Below are positions 12,569 through 34,347 of a DNA stretch of 64,000 nucleotides, piece after piece. A program made the translations under genes and the position numbers. Origin of the DNA: Amoebidium appalachense. Lineage: Eukaryota > Ichthyosporea. The number at the start of each line of letters is the position of its first letter. Position 1 is the first letter of the stretch. The stretch covers positions 6,386,001-6,450,000 of the forward strand of contig CAVNZM010000001.1 of the NCBI GenBank assembly GCA_963693365.1, in the 5' to 3' direction. The notes under the pieces were generated by a model. The model ran no database searches, was not told the DNA's origin, and saw only the letters and a program-made list of their open reading frames with translations.

Positions 12569-14898
12569 GGGGGTGGCATATTCGAGGGATGAACAGATTT
12601 GATGGAGGCACTTTTTTGTATGTTCGCGGGCATTCAACACGACAACGGCAGGGTTACGTACCGTCCCGAACTGGCTAAAGAACTTCTTCAGCTGGTCCTC
12701 GAAAAACCCGTAGGGCAGGTTGCCAAGGTAGACTACGCCTCGATCCTCGCTTGTCTTTCTCTGTGTGAGAAAAAGGTTAGAAAGGCATGTAAACTCAACA
12801 TGCACAGCATAACGGAGAAGAGCGAGAGGGGGAGCTAGTGTAGGTAGAGCCCATCCTTTGGGGGGAGGGGGGGGGGGGGGAGGCAAAGGAGGAGAAGGGG
12901 GGGGGGGGGGGGTGGGTGGGGGGTGGGTGGGGGGGGGGGGGAGGAGGGGGGCAAGGTTACGAGGGGCAGTGGGTCGAGGAGACAGAATACACAAGAGACA
13001 GAGTACACAAAAGTAGGAGCTGAACGGGAGGGAATATGCATAATATGGAAGGGGTAGAGGAAAACGGGGTGTATCAGAGGAAATGGTGGGAAAAGAAGCG
13101 GGGGGGGGGGGGGGGGGGGGGGGGGGAGTAGGTTGCTAACCATTTCAGCCCCCCCACTCACTACCTCACCTCCCCTCCCCCCTCCCAAACATTCATTTTT
13201 TTAAAAAAAACAAAAACACCCACATTAAGCATACACAAACCCAAGCATACAAAAAAATGCACCGCATTATCAAAGGCAGGCAAGCACGTTCATAGCAAAC
13301 CCTCTGTGTCCCCACACAAGCACCAAACACACCCCTCCGGTTGCTCTCTGCTACTCGTTGATTATGCTGCACCTCAAAACCACTGCCTTCCACTTCCGCC
13401 ACTTGAGCCCCCTCCCCTCCCCCCCGGCCCTCTCGCACACACACGCCTACCCCTCCCCCCCCAGCACAACCCCCTCCCCCCTCCCCCCCCCCCTCTCCCC
13501 CTCCCCAAACCCGGTCTTCCTTCTGCGTCTTCGACTTGCCACAAACACAGACACAGAGCAGCCAACGCTTTCTGCAAGATCTAACAGCCACATCAAAAAA
13601 TACGGAAAGTCGACTTCCGTTCGTCTCCTCAAAACTCCTCCACACCATAGTGCCCCCCTCCCTCCCCCCCCCCCGGGCCCTTTTCCCCGTCAACTCTGGG
13701 CCTCCGGTCTAAAATCCCATCATTTCCCAAAAACAAGGTCATTTCCTTTCCACCCCAACGGCAGAAAGGCACAGAGGATGTGGGTGCAACACAAGAGAGC
13801 ACGTGATCCAGACACTTGGGAATGGGTGGGCTCGCTATGAAAGCCAAGGGGGGGGGGGGGGGGGGGGGAGGAAGAAAGGCACGACCGTGTGTGGTGTGTG
13901 TGTGTATGTGTGTGTGTGTGTGTGTTTGTGTGGCGCGCGTGAAAGTGAGTGAGTGAGTGTGTGTGTATGTGTGTGTGCATGTGTTTGCACCCACCCTATT
14001 CTTCTTGGCCTGGCCAATCTTCTTCATCATTTTGTCCGCAGTGGCCACGTCCACACTCATCTCCTTCCTGTCCTCCTCAGCAACCTCCCCCTCCCCTTCA
14101 CTTTCCTCATCTTCACTGTCATCATCCTCACTCTCCTCGACAGGCTCCTCTACCTTTTCTTCCTTCACTTCAAGATCCTCTGCTGGGGGCTCCTCCGCCA
14201 CCTTCTTTGTGGGTTTACCTAAAACAACAAAAAGAAAATCAGTTGGGGTAGGGTAGTGCTAAACCTAAAGTTAAGGGGATGGTATGGGATTGTGGGTGGA
14301 AGCTGCTAATAACCTGAGCCCATAAGTGAGGGGACGAGACTAAGAGGTGGTGGGGGGATGCGGGGGAAGGTAGGGGGTGAAAGAGAGAGGGAAAACGTGA
14401 GCCAGAGGAAAGGGGGGGGGGGGGGGGGTAACACTTCGAAAGGACACACTTGATGCCTACCCTAATAAGGCCTGCAAAATGAACTGGTTGTTACTGTATT
14501 ATACCCCCTTTACTGTCCAACGCAAAACCCCCATGTCCTTGCAGCCAAGACAATCCCTCCACCCCCCCCTCCCCCCCCCCCCCCCCCCCCTCCCCTCGGG
14601 GCCCCCAAAATCACAAAACGCCGGTATTCATGTTTTGATGTAACTCGTTGTGTCCACGGTCTCGGTGCCCGAAGGTCCAGTGCTATTCTGCTATAATTCC
14701 CGTCACTGAACCAGTCACGTAAACTGTGTCCCGTTTAATGAGCACACGCACGTAGACTCTAAACTGTAAACCTCCGCCCATCTTTGAACTGCTTTCCTTC
14801 AATCACTCCATTTTAATTTAACAACGGAATAACAAGCAACCCAACGCTGCCAAAATCCCCAACGGATCAGTGGTGCTCTCACCTCTCTTGGGTGGCAT
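9001..14898 (-). CDS. NIFK: NIFK/Nop15-type nucleolar RRM protein, complete
   Basis: Seven minus-strand exons: 14883-14898 (ATG), 13995-14218, 12662-12760, 11707-11848, 11191-11297, 10397-10507 and 9001-9546 (TAA), about 414 codons, with every junction in phase. Exon 2 is acidic (Glu/Asp/Ser-rich, residues 25-60). Exons 3-4 form one RRM with RNP2 VVYLGN (about 89-94) and RNP1 RGWAFVEF (about 129-136), followed by [15 protein letters not shown], the hallmark C-terminal RRM segment of NIFK (human) and Nop15 (yeast). Exon 6 is a basic helix ending GIDYEFPGY, matching the family's GIDYDFP motif. Exon 7 is a Lys/Ala/Pro/Glu-rich disordered tail of about 180 residues, longer than in human NIFK (293 residues in total). 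Family knowledge: these proteins bind pre-rRNA (ITS2) in the nucleolus for 60S assembly; human NIFK also binds the Ki-67 FHA domain. Whether the Ki-67-binding peptide exists here was not determined. The gene is divergent from PA2G4. Confidence 0.93.
10103..10152. repeat. T tract followed by a ~42-bp G homopolymer
   Basis: Intronic in NIFK; read on the transcript as C40+ followed by A tracts. One of more than thirty G/C homopolymers over 20 bp in this window. Confidence 0.9.
11852..11897. repeat. (GT)n run abutting a NIFK 3' splice site
   Basis: On the transcribed strand this is (CA)n ending directly in the CAG acceptor of the RRM exon 11707-11848. It occupies the position of the usual polypyrimidine tract. 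Confidence 0.9.
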
Positions 14899-15285
14899 TC
14901 TGCTTGTTTTCTAAAAACGCCGGGACAGTGTCTCTCACAACGACTATGTAAAACTGGTTTCAAGTTCGGGGCAAAACTGTCTGTGTGCTCTGTGTGGTGT
15001 GCACGTGTATGATTCCAATGCCCGCGCTCGTTAGCCATCCCGGGGATTATAAAGACACTTTTACCGCTCTTCCATTTCAAACGTGTGTAAGCGATTATTG
15101 TTGGAACCGGTTATTGCTAATATAGCCAGTTGATATTGATCCAATCACTTGCGAGAATGTGATTGTGTCGTTAGCACATGTACACGTGAAGTCCTTCAGT
15201 GCCGAAGCCCACACATACAAGGCGCACTTCACAAGGTCCAAAATCTCACTCAGATCTTCACAACTCATTCGTTGCAAACAACACC
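14899..15285. promoter_or_regulatory. Bidirectional promoter region between NIFK and PA2G4
   Basis: Only 387 bp separate the two divergent start codons, so both promoters and 5' UTRs must lie here. The interval has none of the G/C homopolymers or GT runs that fill the flanking introns. A CCAATCA heptamer sits at about 15,140-15,146, and an ATTGG-like GATTGTG follows about 20 bp further on; CCAAT boxes are bound by NF-Y in most eukaryotes. No clear TATA box is seen. Promoter activity is inferred from the spacing. Confidence 0.6.
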
Positions 15286-25677
<10,392 letters not shown>

Positions 25678-25762
25678 GAGAGCCCTCAAGAAGCATGACG
25701 TCATTATGATGTCAAAATGCAGCCCCCCCCCCCCCCCCCCCCCCCCCCACAAACACACACAC

Positions 25763-25845
25763 ACATGCATGCATGCATGCATGCATACGCCGTGAATACA
25801 TACATACATACATACATACATACATACACACATACATACATACAG
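25763..25845. repeat. (CATG)n / (CATA)n tetranucleotide repeats
   Basis: About five CATG units, a short GCCGTGAA spacer, then about thirteen CATA-type units with small interruptions. Confidence 0.9.
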
Positions 25846-27095
25846 AATTACACGCACCCTGCACTCACACCCAGACACACAAAAAAAAACGAAACAAGAG
25901 GAAAGGAACACTTTTTTCTTCTTGATATGATGTGGCACTGGTGAAAGAAGTGACCTCTGTACTGGTGTGGTGACCTAAAGACTGTTTCTGGTTGTTCCCC
26001 GCTTGGTTTTTCTTTCCACGTGAAGAATCTTGTTCCCGCTCTGAGACACCAGCTCCCTCTTTTTCGATTTTTAAATTGGTGCTGAGCTGTTGATTCTCTC
26101 GGGAATCGGACCACTAAAGTTTGTTTAGATCGACACACACGGCAATGTGTATGTATGCTAGGAGCGCATGCTGAAAACGGAATTATGTTATTATATTGGC
26201 CTATGTCTTAGCACCCTCTTGCCCCTTCCCAGATTTTCATTTTCTAGATCTACTACCGGAAAGCGTTTAAGGCACCTCGGATTTTCCGCCTTGTCACAAG
26301 ACTAGGCTGCAGACTTTCATGCTGTGCATGGGAGCTTGAGGATATCTATGGCTGCCTGTGTGACCAAGGCTGAGCGTAAATGTAATTTGCAGGAGTATGG
26401 TAGGAAATTAGGCAACCTCAGTCCATGGGTATTTTGCATGGCTGGACCATGCGTGAAGGAACAACAAAATTCCAAAAATGGACGTTTGTGTGTGTCAAAC
26501 ACTATATGTGCCTGCACGTGTGCAAAGGGGTGTTGTGTGTGTGTGTGTGTGTGTACGGTGTGATGTGCTTGTATGTGCGAGTACCCGTGCCCGTGCATGT
26601 TTCTGAATGCGTGTGTGAAAGACTGCCACCATCACGTACAAATGATGCCCGTGTGTGTGTCATATGTGTGAGGTGTTACTGCATGCGCATGTTGCGTGGT
26701 GTGTGTGTTAATAATTAGTCCTGGCGGTGCAAGCCTGGCGCACCCATTCATCTGCAGAATAAGTTACGCACGTGTCTGCAGATGGCGACATGGACATGGT
26801 CCAAATTTGGTTGACGTGATTGACTTGGCCAAATTTCAAAATCTTTGCGGGGCCCCGGGCCACCTACATGTACAAGCGGCAACCACTGAATAATTGTAAA
26901 CAATATTAATGAACATATATCATTCAATGAATACTTAAAGCAACTATATAATAAAATATCATATAAATATATGCCGGTCCTGCGGGCAGCGTCACGGCTG
27001 CTATGCTACTTCGTGGCGCTTGCTGTCACCGCCATCTGCAGATACGTCCGTAACCGTTGAGAAAGAGTACTTGCTACGAGGACATGAATAGATCT

Positions 27096-27420
27096 GCAAA
27101 GCCAGAATTATTTCTGCAAAATCAGAATTATTCTGCAAGAGGCAGAATTATTCTGCAAAAGGCAGAATTATTTAGAACAATTCTGCCAGGCTGGAGGAAG
27201 TTTTAGTTACTCTGCCGTGCTGACGTGAGCAGAATAATTCAGCTTTTGCAGAATCAGAGCTAAGAGCAGAATGGTCCAATCTGCTTAAAGCACTGATTTC
27301 TGCTCGGAGCAGCGCTAAATTGCCAAGTGTGCTAAAAATTTGCAGTTTGAGAATAATTCTGCTTTATGCAGAAATTTTTTCAAAATTTAACAGTTTCTGA
27401 ATACTATTCTGCTCGGACGG
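27096..27420. repeat. Palindrome-based 20-bp tandem repeat cluster (foldback or MITE-like)
   Basis: Four ~20-bp direct units (starting at 27,102, 27,123, 27,143 and 27,163) carry CAGAATTATTCTGCAA. Their core GCAGAATTATTCTGC is a perfect palindrome around a central T. Further right the motif recurs in inverse form (GCAGAATAATTC at about 27,229; AATAATTCTGC at about 27,352; ATTCTGC at about 27,406). No ORF and no clear target duplication were seen. Confidence 0.7.
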
Positions 27421-27502
27421 AGCATGTTGGTTCTGCCGCCGTGATTGGGCTCTTGCCTAGCTAGTACACGTGCTAGCGTGTACATCACGAACTCGAGGCA
27501 GC

Positions 27503-27538
<36 letters not shown>

Positions 27539-27866
27539 AAAAACACACACACGCACACACACACACACACACACACGCACACGTTGTATTGGATCTCCTG
27601 GGTGGTGCATTACATATGTCATGCCGGTGGTGGCCCTAAACAAATTAGTAGTATCCGGTGTGCATGTGTCAGTGTCTGTGTGTCACGTGTTTGTGTAATG
27701 GTTGTGTGTGTGTGTCCGTGCCAGGCACGCGTAACTAACGAGTCGAGACGGTGGGTTGCTGTGTGTGCATGTCTATAATAATTACAGTGTGTGTGTTTTT
27801 TACGTGCTTGTCAACGTCACGGTGTGTGTGTGTGTGTGTGTGTGTGTGTGACGGTGTGTGTCAGGT

Positions 27867-27897
<31 letters not shown>

Positions 27898-28088
27898 CAC
27901 GTGTGTGCGTGTCAGTACACGTGTGTTTGCCAGTGTTTGTGCGTGTGAGATAGAAGGAGTATGTATCATGATGTGCGTGTGTGTGTGTGCGTGTCCTTGT
28001 GTGTTTGTGTGTGTATGTATGTAGGGAGGGGGGAGAGGGGGGGGACCCCGAGGGGGGGGGGGAGAGAGAGAGAGAGAGAGAGAGGGGG

Positions 28089-28128
<40 letters not shown>

Positions 28129-29348
28129 GTTCGCCGGGCAGTTCAAGTTGCATCGTTCGACCTGAAATAGGTTCTGAATCACACGCAATGAATGTAATGC
28201 TATGGTTGTAGGTACTCGTTCTGGGACAGTGGTGCAACAGAACTTATATGAAAGCGTCACTACAGGGCCCTATTATTACAATAATGGTTACAATGAACAA
28301 CACGGAATAAAAATAATATCACGATCGTCACAGAGTGCTTATAATTCTATATTCGAGATGATACGCAACATATGCCATAACGGAAGAACATGAATAAGTA
28401 AACTCACCAGGAGCTACTATGACAATCAACACTTATTTATACACATAATGTGGTTAGAGGCCCTAGCACACCGATGCCATATGATTACTCATTACGGTTG
28501 ATATTGTTTTGTAACTGATACACGTTGAAGAAAATTTTCTTTAGTAAAATTTTGTTTGTAAATGAGTGACACAGACAAGCTGGAATAGAAGCATACAGCA
28601 TCCAGAACATAGGATTATACTGAAGCACAAATAAAAACGTAGTTAGGGGCAGTGTAACAGAACACTAGTAACCAGAATATATTAATGCAAGTTGTTCAGT
28701 CACGCGGCAGGATCCTGCCATACAAAAGACAAAAAAGAAGTAGTGTGCCATATTAATAATAAAATGTAAGTTACGATTAAATTTTAACTTACTACCCGGA
28801 TTCGTTGAAGTGCAGATAACTTACTCGTAAGAGAGTTAGTGAACTAAAGACTAGTACTTGTATAATTTTTTTTTGCAAACGGTCACTATAATAATATTTG
28901 TATAAAAAGGAAGTTTGAATTGTTCTTGTTTAAACCACACGCTCTAACGACGATGAGCGCCCGTGAGCCATTAACAACAAACTAATGCTAACAACAACAA
29001 ACAAATAAAGATGAAAGCAGAGCCTTACTGTGTGTCAATAATTATTATATCTTAAACCACGTATATTAGGCACGGACACATTAACGGTGTAGCCGTCACA
29101 TGGCAGTCTTGTATGTGTACGTGAGTAACTGTTAGGCAAATAGTAACGAACAGTATGCCACAAAGTGTCAGTGTAGTCAGTGTATACGTATATATACCCG
29201 TTTATATACCTGTGATATGGTTGAACACTGGGCAAGATGACGCACAGGCCTAGAGTGAATCGTTAGCTGCAAAGTGTGCACGAAAAATCGCCAATCCCGT
29301 AAAAATCCATCGAAATACCGATATCCCCCCATGTCACCTACCGCGCAC

Positions 29349-31265
29349 TCACGTGCTCGATACCGCAAGCTCGGCTCCATTTTGGTGGCTCGTCGGGTCG
29401 GTGGCAGCATTTCGGTTCGGGCTTGGCCCGGGTGACTGCTTTATCCCAGCCATTTCGGCAAGTGTGGTGGTGGCAGGCGATTGGTTGCCGCTCCCATCCC
29501 GATAGCGACCGTCCATACCATGCGCCCCCATCGAGTGGTTATCTCCCCCATTGGAAAAGTGGCCCCTCGGTCTATCTCTCGGTATATCCATCATGTCCCG
29601 CTCCATTTTACCCCGCCAGAAATTTGCGTGTGAACTAGGGGGCATCCGCATCCCCCTACACTCTGCATCTTGCAACTTGGCGTTTCTCAGCATGCGGTGG
29701 GGGGAGCCGTCATCCGGACCGTCCCGCAACCGGCCCCCCCATCGTCGGTCCGGTGGGTTGGGCGAAGGTCCGGCGTGTTGGTGAGGTGCACGTCCCATAC
29801 GAAAATACGCGGGGTCGTCGAGGTCTAGGGGGCCCGAGGAGGAATGATGGCCCCGGTGGTGGTGGATACCATCGCGATGATGGGACATGCATCCCTCGTA
29901 CTCGCAGGCACTCTTGGTGTCCATCATGGGGGAATGTCCCCCTACACCATCCACATAACCCCGCGGTCTCAAAGCCTCAGGGTCGCTGTATCTCCCCACA
30001 AACTCCCCGGCCAATCTTGGCCACTGCCTGCCTCCCATTGGGCCATGGTCATGCCCCGACCACCCGTGCCTCGATCGGATTGGTCCGCCCTCGTGATCGC
30101 TATGCATCGGCTCATCCCTACTCCAGTTGTCTCTCTCATATCTCCCGCGGCCGTAATCGATCGGACCATCGCCCCCACCCCTATACCCTGAATATCCATT
30201 GGGGCGCCGTGGCTCTGGTGAATAATACCCGTCCGACGCATAGTACCGATCATCGTTCATGTTGGGATTAACCCTCCCCGAGGGTGCATTCCAGCCCGAC
30301 CGGGACCCATAGCGTCCACTCCACTCCGAGTCAGAGGGCGCTCTCCTTGCCATATAAGGGTCAACACCCATCGACGCGTCGCGATTTGGGTACCGCAAAT
30401 CCGATTCGCCGTATTGATCTACGCCGGGCTTAACGTATTCCGGGTCCCTCCGTGTCATTGGTCGATCTGAATCGCGTGGACCCGCGTAATCGTAAGGGTG
30501 GTGTCTCCTGGGTGGCCATGATTCCTGCGTGAACGATCTCTTCACCGATACCGATTCGCGATCCACAACCGGAAAACTGCGATTCGAATCGTGCTCTGAT
30601 CCAACCGATTCCGATCCCATCCTCGGAAAATCCCCCCTCCTGGTGAGATTTACGTCGTTGGCCCGTCGGAAAGTCGAATCCAAATCCCCGAGTTGGTGCC
30701 TGTGCTCCATCATTGCTTTTTCCGACGCTGTCCTAAAAGCGGGGGTGTGTCCCTTTGAAAATGCGACTATGGGGAGTTCATTAGGTCCCCTTTTGTCGGC
30801 CAAACCCCCACCACTGGCAGTCCCCGGCCCACTGGTGGGAGGGTTCGAATCCTTTTTCACGGCAACTCCGGGTGGGGGGGTGTTAATGAAGGAGTCTAGG
30901 ATGATACTTCCCGCCCCCGTGCGGGTGGGCTCCCTAGTAGAAGCCCATTGGATCAAATTCTGGAGGGGGTCCCCATGTCCGTCCGTGAAATATCCCTGGG
31001 GTCTCCTTCGTCGCAATTTCTTTTTTGGGGCATCACCCCCTGATTGGTTCGAATCTGGGTCCTCCCTTCCGGAATCGCCCCCCGATCGGGTATTTTCGTC
31101 GTGATCCGCCATGTTGGATTTATCTGTTCGCGGGTTTCGCAGTGTCGGGATAGTTGCTGAAATTTCGATATCTAACATCTGGCCCGGTGGAGTGGCGACG
31201 GAAGTAGTGCTACCAGGCCATGTGTAGCGCAGACTTGAAACTGGAGCAAATTTCCAGGTACTATC
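29349..31265 (-). CDS. Unrecognised Arg/Gly/Asp/Tyr-rich disordered protein, long exon
   Basis: An uninterrupted minus-strand frame of 1.9 kb, free of homopolymers and GT runs, with a consistent protein composition. The first clear methionine is at 31,112 (MADHDENTRSGGDSGRED), giving 587 residues to TGA at 29,349. The frame stays open upstream to a good acceptor (TTTTCCGCAG) at 31,266, so the exon may add about 51 residues from an upstream exon. A basic KKKLRRRRP stretch near residue 30 looks like a nuclear localisation signal. An ordered-looking GDPLQNLIQWAST follows, then about 450 residues rich in Arg, Gly, Asp, Tyr, Ser, Pro and His (for example GYSGYRGGGDG). Composition resembles RNA-binding or nuclear-body proteins, but no named domain is recognised. 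Six bases before the stop there is a strong donor (AC|GTGAGT), so a further 3' exon is possible. Confidence 0.7.
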   Translation of the reverse strand, partial: DSTWKFAPVSSLRYTWPGSTTSVATPPGQMLDIEISATIPTLRNPRTDKSNMADHDENTRSGGDSGREDPDSNQSGGDAPKKKLRRRRPQGYFTDGHGDPLQNLIQWASTREPTRTGAGSIILDSFINTPPPGVAVKKDSNPPTSGPGTASGGGLADKRGPNELPIVAFSKGHTPAFRTASEKAMMEHRHQLGDLDSTFRRANDVNLTRRGDFPRMGSESVGSEHDSNRSFPVVDRESVSVKRSFTQESWPPRRHHPYDYAGPRDSDRPMTRRDPEYVKPGVDQYGESDLRYPNRDASMGVDPYMARRAPSDSEWSGRYGSRSGWNAPSGRVNPNMNDDRYYASDGYYSPEPRRPNGYSGYRGGGDGPIDYGRGRYERDNWSRDEPMHSDHEGGPIRSRHGWSGHDHGPMGGRQWPRLAGEFVGRYSDPEALRPRGYVDGVGGHSPMMDTKSACEYEGCMSHHRDGIHHHRGHHSSSGPLDLDDPAYFRMGRAPHQHAGPSPNPPDRRWGGRLRDGPDDGSPHRMLRNAKLQDAECRGMRMPPSSHANFWRGKMERDMMDIPRDRPRGHFSNGGDNHSMGAHGMDGRYRDGSGNQSPATTTLAEMAGIKQSPGPSPNRNAATDPTSHQNGAELAVSST

Positions 31266-31461
31266 TGCGGAAAATAAAATGTCAGCAATTAAACCACTGG
31301 AGGGCAGTATGAACTGACAACCAATCACAGCCACGTAATAGGCTACCACCTCTGTAAGCAGACAGGTGACAGCAGACACACCCCCTCAGCTACATCTCAT
31401 TCCCTCAGACTCCATACAGTCAACACACACGCACACACACATACTATAATACTATAGTATG

Positions 31462-31462
<1 letters not shown>

Positions 31463-31543
<81 letters not shown>
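31463..31543. repeat. (AC)n microsatellite
   Basis: About 40 AC units upstream (minus sense) of the Arg/Gly-rich exon, followed by degenerate CACGCA sequence to 31,705. Confidence 0.95.
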
Positions 31544-31545
<2 letters not shown>

Positions 31546-32644
31546 GTACGGACGCACGCACATCCCAACACCCATGTGAATTCGCACACACAGAGGCATA
31601 GGCACAGACACAAACACCTGTCCGCTACAGGCGCTCCATGCACACGCACGCCCACGCGCATGTGCACAAAGCATGGGCGCAAGCACGCACGCGCGCACAC
31701 ATGCAAGTGGTTTCGCTAATCTAAGAGCGGGACTCGCCACAAACACAAACATGTATGCTGGCAGACACGTACCGAGAGACAGAAGGGGGGAAAGGGGGGG
31801 GGGGGGGGGGGGGGGGGGGGGGAGGTTTATAAGATTGGTTCTGAACAAAGCCCGGGAGTGGTGAACACAACATAAACTTGGTAACCGGGTATATAGAACA
31901 CACGAGCTTTCATCTCTATGTGTATGTGTTCTGTGCACTTGTGACACGTGGGGACGCACGCGAGAAGGTATACGTTTTTTTTTTTTTTGTGTGTGTGTGT
32001 GTGTGAGTGATTGTGAGTGAGTGAGTGTGTGTGTGTGGTGCTGCTGCTTGGGACTTGGGTGGTGGTGATGTTTGTGGTAGAGGTGATAGTGGTGCGGTTA
32101 TACGTGGGCAAGAGAGTGTATGTACACGGATGTGAGACAAAAGAAAGCAAATCAAAGCCTAGAACACATTAAAACCATTCCACGGAGGCAGAGGGAGGAG
32201 GAAGAGGGGTGTCGAAGGGGAGAAGCCGGGCCGAGTGTGGTGGGAACTGGAATCCACAAGGAGGACGGAGGTAAAACACCACTAGACAACTTTAGAAGCA
32301 GATTATGGCATAATTCAAGCTACAAATACATGTAATAACCCAACAAAGACTTGGAGATCCAAGGGAACAGCCCCTCCCTCAAGGAAAACCATGACTATAC
32401 ACACCAAATAATACATCTCATCTCGCTCGGTGATGTGATGGAGGTTGTGGTGTGTGTAGGAGCAATCGTAGCGGTATTGGTGATGGTTGTGTTTATGTTA
32501 AACTTTGTGCGCCTATGTGTTCTCCCCGCTCCCCCCCCCCCCCCCCCCTTCCCACCCTCCCCATCTCACTCTTCCCCCCCCCCCAGGCCTCCCCCTCCTT
32601 CTCCCTCTCCCTCTCCCTCTCTCCCTCTCTCTCCCCCTCTCTCT

Positions 32645-32648
<4 letters not shown>

Positions 32649-32703
<55 letters not shown>
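32649..32703. repeat. (GT)n preceded by a CT-rich tract
   Basis: C run (32,532-32,547), CT-rich segment, then about 27 GT units. A CTTTT pentanucleotide run lies at 32,936-32,965. Confidence 0.9.
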
Positions 32704-32707
<4 letters not shown>

Positions 32708-33879
32708 CTCATGCGTCTTTGTGCACGCATGTGCACGTGTGTGTGTGCGCAACATCTAATCAATGTAGTAAGGCTCCAATATATTCATACTCAAGAAACA
32801 AAAGCAGGTACCACAGGGTCTACATGAAAAAGAAACCAACGTTTCACACCCACCCACACACTACCATTACAAATAGAGCGGGCTGCACACCGTCTTTTTC
32901 TCTCTCTTTTTTCCTGTTTTTTTTTCTTTTTTCTTCTTTTCTTTTCTTTTCTTTTCTTTTCTTTTTCTTGTGGAGAACAGGATTGAGGAAACCGGGGTAG
33001 GGTTGAGGCGGGGCTTTGATTCCAAATTTAAGTCAAAAGAATAGAAAAGAAAGAAAAAAAAAGAGTCAAAAGAAACAAAGAGATAAAGTTTGACCAACAA
33101 CTTTCGCTAGACTGATCGGGAATCTGACCGTGGGCCAGGCGGAGTAATCTTTTCCTCTATTGAGAGAACAAAGTTGATAAGAACTAGCGCGGAAACAAAA
33201 GTTGCACGAGTGTGCAAAAAATACATTTATCCGTCGTTTCCTCAAAAAAAAAAAACGTAGGCATTTGGTTCAGCAATCGACACCTCGCACGTGGCGCCAC
33301 CAAAAGGGCTGTCAATAACCGCTTGGCAGTTTCAAAAATATATACACTGTGAATGCAAACCTCTGATTGGACGATGATGATAAAAGCAAAATGTGATAAG
33401 CTGTGCTCAGTCGCATCCAAAAACAGTCCAAGCAGATGCCCCGATACATGATACTATGGCAGTAGAGTTTTCACAAATAAACTGAAACGGCGCATATCTG
33501 TCGACATTTACTAAGATTCCCTCGAGTGTTTTCTTACGTGCAAAAATAGAGTTGTTGAGGGATGTTCAGGTAACCCAAGCAAATCAACGAATGCCGGTGT
33601 AAACATTTTAATAATGTTCGCTAAAAAAAGTTTTAAGCAAAAAAAATTAGGTGTGCTTCCACGCGGGGAGGGGGGGGGGGGGGGGGGGGGAGGGGGTTAT
33701 ATCCATCAAAGGGATGACAAAGAACAGCAAAAATAAAGATTCAAGCAAAAGTAAAACAACCGTGAGGCAGAAAACATTTAAACCGAGCCCATCAAACACA
33801 CCGCGGAAACGAACATATATATATTTGCTCATTACCGAGAAGAGAATATTTCAATACCTCCAAACGAATCGACGGGAAG

Positions 33880-33882
<3 letters not shown>

Positions 33883-33959
<77 letters not shown>

Positions 33960-33985
33960 TGTGCGCGCACGCGCGCGCGCGCGCT
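33883..33985. repeat. (GT)n followed by a (GC/CG)n run
   Basis: About 37 GT units, then GTGCGCGCACGCGCGCGCGC, an alternating purine-pyrimidine sequence typical of Z-DNA formers. Confidence 0.9.
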
Positions 33986-34169
33986 CACGCTTGGGGGATG
34001 AGTTGGTTGGAGCGTGCGAGATGCCTTGTTTGAGAGAGCCCAGATGTTCACAGAATCATTGGTGGTGGGGGTAGGAGGGGGGGGGGGGGGGGGGGGGGAA
34101 TGCGAGGAGGGGCGGGGGCCACGGAGGAGGAGGAGGAGGAGGGGGGGGGGGGGGGGGGGGAGGCTGCTA

Positions 34170-34260
34170 AAGTGCAGAACAGGGTACGAAATACGACTAC
34201 ATGATGAGCGAAACAGTGCAGGAAACAGACACAGGAGATGTTTGGCATGCAAAGAAAACA
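34170..34260 (-). repeat. Candidate copy of the intronic repeat family
   Basis: In inverse complement it reads GTATTTCGTACCCTGTTCTG next to a C homopolymer (G run on the plus strand at 34,140-34,160). This resembles the GTACTTCGTACT core seen in NIFK and PA2G4 introns. More diverged than those copies. Confidence 0.4.
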
Positions 34261-34314
34261 GGAAAGTATGCAACATACTTATTTGGGAGGGGCTGCGCAT
34301 CCCTCCGGCGGCGG

Positions 34315-34347
<33 letters not shown>

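Larger units (their letters stand above)
25678..29348. other. Intergenic region between PA2G4 and the Arg/Gly-rich gene
   Basis: No exon chain was found. It contains a CATG/CATA tetranucleotide run (25,763-25,845), an AT-rich stretch, a palindromic repeat cluster (27,096-27,420), a C homopolymer with AC run (27,504-27,582), degenerate GT sequence (27,780-28,020), a GA run followed by G40 (28,062-28,127), and about 1.1 kb of tract-free AT-rich DNA (28,200-29,340). The two convergent neighbours must both terminate here. Confidence 0.6.

Noticed and set aside
27096-27180. CRISPR-like array
   Set aside because: Units are contiguous with no unique spacers, in eukaryotic intergenic DNA.
28130-28200. 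Extra 3' exon of the Arg/Gly-rich gene (frame GRTMQLELPGEH)
   Set aside because: A CAG acceptor is present, but no donor or stop fits and the required phase 2 start was not satisfied.
29753-31104. Plus-strand frames opposite the Arg/Gly-rich exon (29,753-30,271 and 30,529-31,104)
   Set aside because: The minus frame is open for the whole 1.9 kb and has consistent protein-like composition; the plus frames are broken and unremarkable.
32452-33000. 182-codon plus-strand frame with Pro, Ser, Cys-Val and Phe runs
   Set aside because: It concatenates C, CT, GT and CTTTT simple repeats; no independent evidence for translation.
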